This document shows positions 50,596-61,907 of a stretch of 64,000 nt of DNA, piece after piece. This stretch comes from Hoplostethus atlanticus (Eukaryota; Chordata; Actinopteri; Trachichthyiformes; Trachichthyidae), in NCBI GenBank assembly GCA_034670405.1, contig JAXDDX010000049.1, forward strand, positions 2,364,001-2,428,000, written 5' to 3'. Under the pieces are notes generated by a model. It was not told where the DNA came from, did no database searches, and worked only from the letters and a program-made list of their open reading frames with translations. Within the stretch, counting starts at the first letter, position 1. The number at the start of each line of letters is the position of its first letter. The position numbers and the translations under genes were made by a program.

Positions 50596-51423
50596 CTACC
50601 CCGCTCCTTCTTGCTTGGACTGATTTGGACTTCTCTGCCAAAAGGTGACTAGGAAAGGTGGACATCTAAGTACCCTGTGCCCCAGGACGTCTTGCTGGGT
50701 GGCAATCTGTACGCAGAATGATGTCCCCGTCTGCTCCGTGTTGAAGTGGTGCGTGGCTTCGTAGCGGAGGCCACAGCCATTGGCAAGTGTGGTGGGGCTA
50801 TAGTGTACGCTCAGTGTGCCAGCAGTGGGGGCAGTTGATTTCAGTTCCAGCTCTTGTCCTACCACAGACATATCCACAGGCAACACTACAAAGGCATGCT
50901 GGAAGCTCTCTCCGATGGTGCACTGTAGATCCATAGACCAACAGTATACTCCAGGCTCTCCTGAGGAGAATAGCCAGTATATGATACACATCACAGATAC
51001 AGATAAGTCTATCTCATATATTTTAACATAAGGTAGTGATGCAATAACGTCCCTTGCAGAATAAAACACCTAATACAACTGATAATGCTTGCTTGAATGA
51101 CAAATGTAGACATTCACTTTAGAAATCAGCCAGCTTGTGAGATTTTTACTGCACAACACAAACGCTCCACTGAGATAATGTCATTTAGTGGCTCTCTTAC
51201 CTTCTGTGGAATCTTTGAGGCGTATATTACAATCATCCTGAAGTTTCAGTTTTTTGATGAAGGTCAGTCTAGTGCAATTCATTAGACAGTCAGTCGGCCG
51301 TGTCAGTTTGCTGGGGATCTCTCTCAGCAGAATCTCCTTCTCTGTGCACTCAATTGCTCCCACAGCTAGTAGAAGGGAGGACAGTATACCACAAGACGCC
51401 CAAACAGTGAAAGATGTTGCCAT
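50596..51423 (-). CDS. Predicted secreted Cys-rich protein, family not recognised
   Basis: Two exons, 51423-51201 and 50960-50596, join in phase at an Asp-Ser-Thr-Glu-Gly-Glu-Pro junction (donor GTAAGAG, acceptor tctcctcag) and encode 195 residues. Residues 1-23 are a likely signal peptide (MATSFTVWASCGILSSLLLA, then VGA). The mature part begins ECTEKEIL and has about ten cysteines, an NCT glycosylation sequon and a region rich in beta-branched residues (YCWSMDLQC, FVVLPVDMSV, GCGLRYE, SFCVQI). No transmembrane helix is seen. It lies between gsdf and aff1 on the same strand. The cysteine content suggests an extracellular disulphide-bonded domain, but I cannot name a family. A donor-like GTACTT inside exon 2 leaves open further exons and a different C-terminus. 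Confidence 0.6.
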
Positions 51424-53316
51424 TCTGTCCAGTATCAATTCAACATCAAAGTAGGGGTAATGTTGAGTTGAATATTGCCTCTGGTCTTGCTGTCTTCTTG
51501 TGCTGTTGTTTTGTGTTCAGTCAAGGACCGATACCTCATGAGTTATTATGCTTCCACAGCAGTCAGGCATGTATGAATGTTTTGAGTAAAAATGCATGCA
51601 GAGTGGCTGAAAATGTTGAAGACTTCTTTAGTAAGTGCGCAACAGGCTGTGATGCTCTTCCAACGTGCTGTGCCAATGTTCCTCCCTCTGCTCCCCCCCC
51701 CCCCCCCCAACCTTAGCTGTAACTATCTGGCAGGCATGAAATATTGTAAGGTTGGCATAAAGGACAGCATGCAGGACAGCTTTGACACCTTGTCATATAC
51801 AAAGGTACCATATATACTGTATGAGAAAAAAGATGTACACATTTGATGAGAAAATATTGATTTAAATCACCTTTTATTGAAGGAATGTGAGGAAGAAATC
51901 ATGCAATCAATACAAATGATCAAAATGGCATAGTGTTATAACCACAACAAAACCTTCTGCATTTAATCTAAAAGTATGTAATGACATGGTATAATATTTT
52001 ACATATCACTGTGATAAATAGTACTGTGAAAAATATTGAATGAAAGAGTGAATGGTGAGGTAAATTTGTGTAAATTAGGTAAATGAGTGTGTGTGTGCAT
52101 ATAATAAAAGTCTGGTTTAGTGTTATCATCCAAAAAATAAAACTCACAACTGAGAACTGACAGATATACTGGTCAAACAATGGATGTAGAAGTATATGAG
52201 AATAAAACAAGAATTCTACTGGTACAAATGTAATACAAACATTCACATTTAATTATTATTTGTTTTCTCTCTGATCAGTGTATAACATAACAGCATGTCT
52301 TCACTTTTGACCAAAATTGAAGTTACTGCCCGTTGCCTTTGCAGGGCACCATTGTCCCCTTTGTCTACCAGCAGAAACATGAAAATGGAGCATGGCCAAT
52401 GGAAGCTTGTGGAAAAGCACAGCACAGATGTTGCTCTCAGTCAGAGAGTGAGAGCAATAAGCCCTAGGAGAACTGAAACTACGTTTTGGGAGAAGAGAGT
52501 TTTGCTGATGAACATAATCTACTTTTATTAATTTCACTGTATAAAAAAATATTTTGACTTCACATTAACAAATAATCTAGATGAGAAGACATATTTTGTT
52601 TGACTGCAGTTGCTCATTACAATTAGATTAACTTTATTTTTTTCGATAGACGATGTAATGCTGTTATACAATGCAGTTGTCTGGAATAGCTGTGTTACAC
52701 AGGTCTACACAAGTTACACAACTATCCTGGGAGAGGATGTGGCTTTGAACAGCCACACAGTGTTCACATTTTTGCAGGGAACACTCAGTAGCGATTAGTA
52801 GCTGCTTTCCGGCCTTGCCATTTGATAACCATGCAGGGTTGTGAAATATAGCTGTCTTAAAAATATCTCTGTGCACACATGAGATTTATTTAAAGCTAAA
52901 CTGACAACAATTGTGTCAATGGGTTTTAACCAAAATATTCTTAGTTCTTAGCACTGGAGAAATACTTGCCTACATAAACTGATTTTCAAAGGATTGCAGA
53001 ATTTTCAGGCAATGAAATAACAGCATTATTGCAAGCAAGCTAAGAGAGTCAGTGTCTCATGACAGGTGAAGGTGGAGGAAGGAAGGAAGTGGGGACATTG
53101 GTACAATGGGCTTTGAGAGCAATGAGGTGTGGTTGTGTTGTAAACTCACTCAATCTCATCAATTCTACCACTAAAACAATGCTTGATTAGTTGTAAGGTA
53201 CGCTGGTTAGACAAATCTGCCAAATTCTGTGTAACATGGTATACTACTATAAAAGGCTTGTTCATGTGTTCCAGGTGGCTGATCGAACTCACATGTACAG
53301 GACTATAAAACAAGCT
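51424..53316. other. Gap between secreted-protein gene and gsdf
   Basis: Holds a poly-C run at 51692-51708 and AT-rich sequence. It must contain the promoter of the downstream - strand gene and the gsdf 3' UTR, but no specific signal was recognised. Confidence 0.5.
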
Positions 53317-55486
53317 TTACTCTTCGTTCGGCAGCCGGACGCAGCCACATTTACGGGTCAGCTGCATGGAGGAAATGACGACGGTACTTTGTTCATCCAT
53401 GTACACGATGGGCACCATTTCCTGGGAGGTGGGCTGACAGCACGGCATCTGGATCAATAACAAAGGGAGAGGGAGTCAGGGGTAGTTGGGTGGGTGGGGG
53501 CGGGGTTAGCTGAACAATGTTTGATGTTTATTAGCAACAGAGTGGTGTTGATTTCTTCGGCTATTGAATTTAAACTGTTTCAAGTACATTAGTTTAATCA
53601 ACAAACAATATAACATCTTGTCAATAATATTGTGTATAAACCTGTTGCATTACATTCACTGTAGTGTACTTAGGATTTTTTGTTGAGTGTAATTTGTTTA
53701 TTACCCTGTGATCATTGTGATTAGTCTGAGGTTGATTGGATGTTCTTATGGTCAACTCTGCATGTTGTTGCTTCCTGAGAAACTAGGAGTTAAAACTATT
53801 AACTATTTCCAAAAATTGATCTCTCACAGAGCCAGGAGGACTTGGAAATGTATATGAAAACTGTTATGCCTGTCAAGACTGATAAAAATCCATCTGTCAT
53901 AGATTCTCCGTGATCTAGGAGAAATGATCAGCACTATTAGATCATTTGTGCTGCCAAGTTCCACAATTTTCAAATCTCTCTCTAAGAATTATACCTGTGT
54001 GGGGGTTTCCTGGACATTGGGAGGGTATGATGGACAGCGCAAAGTGTTCATTTCCATTAGAGGGTTGCAGGATGTACACTGGACAAGGGTGAGGCTCTCA
54101 GGATGGATCACCCAGCTGTCCCAGCCCAGATCTGCCAAATACAGTAAGGGATATAGCATGGGTTAGTATGCCTTTTCATAGAAAAGAACACACACACACA
54201 CACACACATATATAAAAATATACACATACACATGTACCTTTCAGGAAGATCTCAGAGGCCATCTGACAACACTTCAGGCCTGTAGTGTTTACATCAGGTG
54301 TCACAGAGAGTGCAGGAACTGGGTGGACATTGAACAAAACCACTCAGCACAGTAAAAGAAAATTGGCTATTTGAAGTTTAGCAAAATTGCAATATTGATA
54401 TTTGTAATTTGATTTCATTTAAAATAGCTAATGAGGCTTTTTCTGCACTGGGTCTCCCCTACCTGCACTGTCATTTGCACTGAAGGTGGTTTTCCATTGC
54501 TCTCTGATACCGGTCAGCCCACCAACAGGTAGCCGTGGCTCAGTCTGCAAGTTGAGTGCCCCAAGGAGACCTTTTCTGATGGACTGCAATGACTCACCCT
54601 GGCACCTGCAGATAGGCATCACTCACATTATTAAAATACACAATATTAACAAATTATTTAAATTAAAGAAACATTTATTTTGGAAACAATAGAAATACTG
54701 AACATTATAGATAAATAAGTGATGTTGAATTTGTTGTATTACATTCAGTTCAATGTAAGCATATTCCATATACAAATCCATACAAGAGTTTTGCAGCAAA
54801 ATTTATTTTCTTGTTGTTTGTTGCATACAAGGAAATGTATCAATAATTACTGCTGTGCACCAGTTCTCTCACCAATGAACTGAAGCAGTTTTACAGACCC
54901 GTAGCTGTTTGCCCAAGCCGAGTCAGAGATCCTGTCTTAAGGAGTGACTGATTACGCTGCTAATGCTTGAGTAGAACAGTGTGTTACAGCCCTGGCAATC
55001 ACTCTTAGAATACCACAGGTCTCCATTACCCTGTAAGCACAGCCAAACTCTAATATTTCCCCCCCTCCCATCTGAAAAGGCTGCAACAAGCATGCATCAA
55101 CATAGACTTTATGATATGCTATGTGACACCATAAAATGTCTTCAGCTCTAAGGCTATTTTAAAACATAATGAGCTCTGCAACCCAACATGATATTTCACA
55201 GTTCTTTGGACGAGATTGGACTTCCCTATAAACAAAGAAAGGTCACTATAAACAAAAGAGAGAACTTGTATAGGCTCACTGTATGATAAGTCCAAAGAAG
55301 TGGAATCTTCTTCATGCCCATAGAGGCTTATGCGTGGTGCACAAACAAGTTTGGTACTCACCTGTTGTGCCTGGTGACAGGAGAGTTAGCAGATGTTGCA
55401 GGTTCTTTCTCGGAGGGATGCAGGACGAATGCCATCACGAGTGAAGAGCCCAGAAGGACCATCATGACAAAGAATGCAATGGACAT
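53317..55486 (-). CDS. gsdf: Gonadal soma derived factor (TGF-beta superfamily ligand)
   Basis: Five exons join in phase: 55486-55362, 54605-54463, 54318-54238, 54131-53995, 53448-53317. They encode 205 residues. MSIAFFVMMVLLGSSLVMA is a signal peptide. A short pro-like region follows, with RHNR at 39-42 and CQGESLQSIRKGLLGALNLQ. The TGF-beta domain runs from about residue 105: KCCQMASEIFLKDLGWDSW, then VQCTSC at 133-138, CC at 165-166 and a final KCGC at 195-198. Sequons N100-T-T and N-D-S near 86 suggest glycosylation. GSDF is secreted by somatic cells around germ cells in fish gonads and drives testis differentiation in several species; derived copies act as male sex determiners in some fishes. 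Length, exon count and motifs fit the family. An extra copy of exon 4 lies upstream. Confidence 0.95.
54188..54208 (+). repeat. (AC)n microsatellite in gsdf intron 3
   Basis: About ten AC units between gsdf exons 3 and 4, followed by AT-rich sequence. A possible length polymorphism near the exon 3 donor. Confidence 0.9.
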
Positions 55487-56233
55487 GTTAGATGTGCAGG
55501 CCAGGCAAGTCAGACGCGTGATGGGATGAAGGCTGAGGTTGGTTCTCTTGGTCTGGCTGGAGGAGGAGACAGGAGTGACCAGACAGGGATGCTGTAGTAG
55601 CTATTGTTTGTCAGGGCCTGGGAACCTGGCTTTTTATCTTTCTTTACCCCAGCTTGGCCTTGAGATACTTAACATTGTTGTCGTGTCCCCTGTTCTGTGT
55701 GAAAGAGTAAGAGGAGGATGATCCAACAGAGAAAGAGAGAGACAGACACAAGATAAACAGATAGGAGTGGAGGTTTGGAGGGAGGCATAAAGACAGATAA
55801 AATGACAGATTTTTGTGACCATATCATAGTGTAGCCTGCAAAACTTATATTTTTAGTGTTGATTATATAACACAGAAGTTTGGTGAAAACCCCAAATCCC
55901 AGACAAACTGAACAAGTGAATCACAGCAAGCAAAACGTGTTTGCTTGCAATGAACTATACGGCACCTACGTATAGTTGTGCACAAAATCTGAATAACCTT
56001 TTATAGAATTAATAGCATATATATATATGTTTATATATATGATATACCATACCCTACATTCAGACAGGGCACCATCCATCAAAGCATCTAAAAGAGCATC
56101 TAGTGAAGAGATTCTTTGATTCATGACTTATTATTGAGAGATAAAGCATGGGGAGAAGTATCTATTCTATAGGATCTATTCCTGTAAGTTGGCAGTGATG
56201 GACCATGAACACTAGAAGACACAGGCTGTCCAG
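55487..56233 (-). promoter_or_regulatory. gsdf: gsdf 5' flank (inferred promoter region)
   Basis: Sequence between the gsdf start codon and the duplicated exon 4 fragment. It contains GA/CT-rich tracts (about 55.70-55.76 kb) and a TA-repeat at about 56.01-56.04 kb. No exact TATA box or start site assigned. Confidence 0.35.
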
Positions 56234-56459
56234 GATCTAGGAGAAATGATCAGCACTATTAGATCATTTGTGCTGCCAAGTTCCACAATTTTCAAAACTC
56301 TCTCTAAGAATTATACCTGTGTGGGGGTTTCCTGGACATTAGGAGGGTATGATGGACAGCGCAAAGTGTTCATTTCCATTAGAGGGTTGCAGGATGTACA
56401 CTGGACAAGGGTGAGGCTCTCAGGATGGATCACCCAGTTGTCCCAGCCCAGATCTGCCA
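56234..56459 (-). pseudogene. gsdf: Partial duplicate of gsdf exon 4 with flanking intron
   Basis: The 226 bp match 53912-54137 without gaps at a constant offset of 2322 bp and with three mismatches by eye. The exon-equivalent part is 56317-56453. One exonic difference is silent; the other changes DLGWDSW to DLGWDNW. The reading frame, the acceptor AG and the downstream GTATAA donor are intact, but only six bases of the upstream intron were copied, so the polypyrimidine tract is replaced. It sits 5' of gsdf, about 0.75-1 kb beyond its start codon. No other gsdf exons were found nearby, so it is a fragment, not a second gene. Confidence 0.9.
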
Positions 56460-57949
56460 CAGGATGTCCAGTCAGTTCCTGCTGAAAGGTAGTTATCAGC
56501 TCCCATTACAACTCCCAATTTTTGGCCTGACATGAAAGACACCAATCTCTACTGATAAACATAAAAACAATATTATTGCTCTACACTGGTCATTCAAGGA
56601 CAGAGGATGTGGAGGGGAGAAAGGTAACACCAAGCAATAAAAACCAGTGCTGCAGGTGATGTTAATATCTGAAAGCCCAGACAAACAGCTTGGCAGTGCT
56701 GACAGTACTGTAAGCCAGCCAAAACAAGCATGGAATGATTACTTCAAGACTTTCCCATGTAGCCTCAAATGAACCCTCTCTGTTTATCTGCTCCAATGGA
56801 TGGTGAGTACATATCAAACCATATTTCATTAACAGTGGAGCAGGAATGCTTGACACAAGCTGATACTAAACCTACCTTCTTTTGCCCGGCACAATCAAAT
56901 GATGTGATATGTTTCACAGAGCATCTAATACAAGATGACAAGGTGATTTTGACCTGAAGATCAGGTCCATTATTATGACGATACCACAGGTCAGGTGAAT
57001 TTCACTTCCAATGAATATCTGTTGGAAAACAGTAATGCTGCAGACATCGAGCAAATAAAATCCAAATAATCGGAATAAGAGGAGTCTCCTGATAATTACT
57101 TGCTCAAAGTCGCAATGCCCTATCCCTTTTCTATCTCTATCAGCCATAATAACACAAATATGTGAAACGGTCTTACATCAGAAATTAAACAGGTCTTAAC
57201 AACGCTGTCTCAAGCAGGTCTCAACTTCTCAGGGTTGGCACACTTCCACAAATGGTAACATAACTTAGGTGGAGAGAATGTTGCCTAACGTCTGGTGAAA
57301 CAAGAATCTTTATAAAAATACACACACACACACACATAGACATATGGAAAGGTCATTCTTGGATAATGCAGCTTGAAATCTATCTCATAACCAAGAATAA
57401 ATGACTGAAGTCCTTGAGTGTCAGATGTCTCCCACCTCTTCCCACTTGCAGTAATATTGGGAGTCACACCACTGGCAGCTGCTCCTGGCAATTATCACAA
57501 GGAATCACAAAGACCTTTTATGCCCAGATGGAGGACTGTGGAGGATGCCAATGCAGGTGTTCCACAAACAGGCAACACAGAGGACATTCTTGATATGTGT
57601 TTCAACATACAAATTGTTAAAAAAAAAAGTTCTTCAGTGTTGGATTGTAACAAGGATCCCGAGATGCAAAAAAAACCCCATTTTTTGCAGGAAATTAAAC
57701 TAAAGTATTTTCCTGCTTGGCTACAGTAGAGTTTATTATTTGTCTGACCCATGACATTATGTTCATATTTACGAGTCATGGTCAAAATACACATCTAATT
57801 TGATGGACAGAACAATTAATACCATCAACCTTTGGAAGTGTGTGAAAGAAATTTGATATTTCTTGAAGCCTGAGGAATGTTTGGAAGTATAAAAAACCTT
57901 GCAGAGAAATCATAGAAATCTGAATTGTTGAGGATACAACTAAACAAGA

Positions 57950-58250
57950 ATACTATGGAAAATAAAAAATGAATAAATAAATGACTCAATAAATAAATTA
58001 ATACATAAATAAAAAAATATAAATTCAATAAAAATGCAAAAATAAATATATGTACACATAAATAAATAAATGTATAAATGAAATTAATGAATGGGTATTT
58101 ATGCATTTATTTATTTCACTATTTATTTATTTCCTTAATCATTCATTTTTGCACTCATTTATTCACCTATTTATTTATTTCCTTTAGCATTCATTTCTGT
58201 ATTTATTCATGACCATATTTATTTATTTCTTGATTTTTTTATTTCTGTCT
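57950..58250. repeat. Inverted AAAT/ATTT low-complexity block
   Basis: AAATAAATAAAT-type repeats on the left half face ATTTATTTATTT on the right half, so the block can fold back on itself. The ORFs here are products of this simple sequence. Confidence 0.85.
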
Positions 58251-58849
58251 GTAAAATATTTGATGAGGTTAATGTCTTTTACAACGTTTGTCTGCACTTT
58301 TTCTGTACATATGTATGGTGTTCTGTAGACAGATCGGACATTGCAGAGCTACCAATGCACATTTGGCACATATTTTCTTGTGTGTTATATATGTGTCTAT
58401 ATTTTCACATATTTTTCATACATTTTTCTCTCAGTATTTTCTCAGTAGTTTCTACTGCTGTTATCTTGGACATCCTACATACAGTATATTGTGTAAATTC
58501 ATATATTTTAATATTGTTTTACTTAATATGTAGTGTTGTCATTGCTCATTGTGTTATGTTTAATACCGCCCATTTGCTCTATTCTTATTTATATCCCTGT
58601 TCTCACCCACCTCCTTTTCCTCTAATATCCAAACTAGTTTTCTAAATAAAGGATAGTTGCATCAGATCTGGTGTATTGGTAAATAGCTGCTGGATTCTGA
58701 ACCTGTTGCAGATGAGAAAGAGCTTTGTGGTTGAGGCATGAATACAGAGTGGCAGTAGTCAATATAAGATGCAATAAAGCCATGAATAAGGACAGAAAAG
58801 TCCTTAATTATAAAAAATACATCTTGTAGTGGTAGAAACACTCAGTGAG

Positions 58850-59215
58850 GCCCACTGTTATTGATGCCGTTGCACCTGTAAAGGTTAAGACACACTCTGG
58901 CAAACTGAAAGCAGTCTTGACACTCTGCCAACCAGTTTTTTTTTTGGTTTTCAATTGCCTAGCAAAGGATGTGCTGCAAATAGTAAACGACTCACTTCTA
59001 TTCGTTTTTCGTTTTTGCAAGGGCATTGAAAACTGCAGTTGTCAGGCCCCTCTTGAGAAAGAGCAACCTTGATGCCTCCACACTAAAGTAACTATAGACC
59101 TATTTCAAATCTTCCCTCTATAGGTAAAATTATTGAGAATGTTGTTTTTACACAAGTGAGCAACTTCCTAAATACAAATGGCTATCTGGACAACTTTCAA
59201 TCTGGTTTCTGAGAC
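58850..59215 (+). repeat. Non-LTR retrotransposon reverse-transcriptase fragment
   Basis: The + strand shows, with frameshifts, a stretch like VVRPLLRKSNLDASTL, then NYRPIS-like, GKIIENVVF-like and LDNFQSGF strings, the RT finger region of L2-type LINEs. Truncated and inactive. Between gsdf and ppef2. Confidence 0.65.
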
Positions 59216-59279
59216 TATTCTGATAAAAGTATACATTCGGCTTAATACTGACTCTGGAAAACAAACAACTCACTTCTCA

Positions 59280-59480
59280 ACAGGTCAAAAAGGTCAAAAT
59301 TCTAAACTCAAATGTAATATCTCAGACACCACTGGCCCAATTCTGAGGAAACTTGGAGGTATGATGCATTTAGGCACTGTGTTCTGGCACTTAAAAACAT
59401 TACACCGATTTATTGGCCCAATGGAGGTGCTATAATTAAATGTCAAAATTTGAAATGCCCTAAGTCCTACACCATCTATT
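59280..59480 (+). repeat. Dispersed repeat module (ATCTCAGACACCACTGG)
   Basis: The segment around AATGTAATATCTCAGACACC and AAACTTGGAGGTATGATG recurs at 59893-59950 in the same orientation on the far side of the MITE at 59543-59892, so the MITE seems to have landed inside or beside a repeated unit. Confidence 0.55.
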
Positions 59481-59542
59481 CTTGAATAGATGAATTACAC
59501 TGATAGGCCGAATGAGTGCTATAATTAAAGGTCAACATTTTA

Positions 59543-59892
59543 AATTTAAACCTGCACTATGTAACTTTCTGTAATTTAGCCATTGGCGGCCCTAAGTGGT
59601 TGTTCTTATTTTTGAAGACTTCTATACCCTTAGCTTTCTGTAGCAGTAGATGCATCTCACTCACTGGTGTTTCAGAGCTGTGTGCGTTCGGCTTTTAAGT
59701 TTCGATTCGTCACTGTGCTGGGAGAAAACTTTCCCGCCAGTGTACCTACCTGACTTCATCAGAGTCAATGAAGTCTACAGTGGCTCAATGAAGCGGGAGG
59801 GGCCAGTCTTCTCTGTCGCAGGCCCAGCTTCATGAACTAGACTGATAAGGCGCTTGTATTTTTACATTCAAAAGTTACATAATGCAGCTTTA
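59543..59892. mobile_element. MITE with CTGCA(C/T)TATGTAACTTT ends
   Basis: About 350 bp with imperfect inverted termini of about 25 bp (TTTAAACCTGCACTATGTAA / reverse of TTACATAATGCAGCTTTAAA). No coding capacity. The family looks common in teleosts from memory; superfamily not determined. Confidence 0.65.
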
Positions 59893-60049
59893 AATGTAAA
59901 ATCTCAGACATCACTGGTCCGACTTTGACCAAACTTGGAGGGATGTTCTTCTATCTTGTTACAGATAAGCCCAAGTGGTCATTAATGGGGGCGACATGTT
60001 TACTCGTTCTCTAGCACTTCACACAGAAATAGGTCTATAATCATTGAGA

Positions 60050-60135
60050 ACAGAAATCAGAATCAGAAATCAGAAACAGTTTTATTGCCAAATATGTTTA
60101 CACATACAAGGAATTTTACTTGGTGTTTGGTGCGT
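60050..60135 (+). repeat. Teleost dispersed repeat (TTTTATTGCCAAATATG type)
   Basis: CAGAAACAGTTTTATTGCCA followed by TACACATACAAGGAATTT, a recognisable 5' segment of a high-copy fish repeat, likely non-LTR derived. Confidence 0.6.
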
Positions 60136-61907
60136 AACAATAAACATAGCAAGAGAAGAATAAAAAAAATACAAGAATAAAAGCAAGTACTGTAGAAGGC
60201 AAAGGTCAAGAATACAATATAAAATAGAAAAATTCATGCTAAAATATATGAAAAGTTATTATAAGTAAAATAATAAATAATAACAATTAAATAAAGGGTC
60301 CAGACTAGTCTTTCAAAGAAGAGGCTGCATGGCACATTTGAAATGTGACGGAGCCAGTGGACAATTAGTTGTTTATGATAGAAAGAATATTAGCAGTGTT
60401 TGAATGAGAGGAGTTGGTGTTGTCTGCCAATCAGTATTGTGAATCTTTTAAATTCATTCTAGAAATACTGTATTAGCTAGTGCATCTATTTGATTATACT
60501 TGACATAGTGAATTAGGGACACAATACCAACTAGACTCTTGAATGATATTATGCAAGCCTTCTGAGTGGAACCATTCTAGGCAGTGTGTCACTTCAACTG
60601 CCCCAATCTTGCCTGATTGAAGGAGAACTGTCAGTCAACCAAGTCCAGTTGTGATGTGTTAACCTGAGCTACTGTAAAATAGATTTTTTTTGGGGGGGGA
60701 AATGCAACAACTTTAAATCTAACCACTAAAACAAATACAATTTTTACAGTGCGTTCCTTAAAATCCATGTTCATATACATATATAATAATAGGAAATTTA
60801 GAGTTAATATAACAAAAATATGTAATTCCTTGATTTATTTTATGCAATTCATTTATTTTTCTATGCCTTGTTTTTATGGTTGTTCTATAAAGTGCTTTTA
60901 AATTGAGTTTTTTGTGTAAATCAAAGTTTATTGTTGTATGAATCAGTGTGATGAGTGCACACAAAATCTTGAACAGACAGAGGCCAACACAACCCTGTTT
61001 CCAGGTGCTGCCCTTTATCAGAGCCTTTATCTGTTTATTCAGGGTAGATGCCAGACATAGTGAGGTTTAATCCTAATCCACTTGCATCTTGTTGTTTTGA
61101 TTAAGTGGTCACGGGGCCTGTCCAAGACACTTGGCTATGCTATTCACAACCCTTGGCCAGTGTGAGTTTGTGGTGGCTGAGAGCTTGTAGCTACAGAGGG
61201 AGCATGTCCAAGGCCTTGTCTATCCAAGCACAACACTACAGCCACTGGAATAGCATGTGCTGTTCCTGGGAAAATGGATACGTCTGAGAGATAGCTCATT
61301 CAATTCTGTTTTTTCTCAAATTGCATCTGTGTGGTTGGCAAGATTGTAGAAAGGAAAATGGCAATGTTTCTTCTAAGATGCTGAAGAACTGAGGGGAGGG
61401 AATGAGAGAGAGGTAACGTGGCCAGGTAAGGTTTCTTTGGACTATTCTGGTGCTGCATTTTGGATTTTTCCAATCAAAAAATAGGTTTGGTAATGCTTTC
61501 GTTTGATAAGACATCAAGACAAGACATTTATTCTATCCATACTTTCACAATCTAAGTAATTGTTTATATTTTTCTGCCTATGATTATGATTAAATATATA
61601 TTTAATATTTTGCAGATTTTTGTAATATACAAAAAGTATGCCATGCGGTGAAACAAATGATCCCTCTATCCCTCGTGAGCCATCTGGTTATCATTGATTC
61701 AGCCAAGCATCACATTGCTGGTCATGGGCTGAGATTTGGACATTATGTAGCCTGCATATGAAACTGAAGAAAGACATCATCATTTAGGGAATTTTAAAAT
61801 GTCAACAATGCATACAAATCTGTTATTGTATTATATCCTCTTCTCAGTTAGATCAAGCATATAAGAAGGTCTATTTGTCTTTAGCAGTGAAAAAAAATCA
61901 AAAGGTC

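Larger units (their letters stand above)
56460..61907. other. Intergenic gap between gsdf region and ppef2
   Basis: Divergent intergenic DNA with an AC repeat (about 57320-57337), the AAAT/ATTT block, the LINE fragment, the MITE and other dispersed repeats. No coding exon recognised on either strand. Confidence 0.6.

Noticed and set aside
56234-56459. A second, tandem gsdf gene
   Set aside because: Only exon 4 and bits of its introns match; no other gsdf exon is recognisable between 55.5 and 61.9 kb.
57825-58645. ORFs rich in Phe, Ile, Leu and Tyr on both strands
   Set aside because: Product of the AAAT/ATTT low-complexity block and neighbouring AT-rich DNA.
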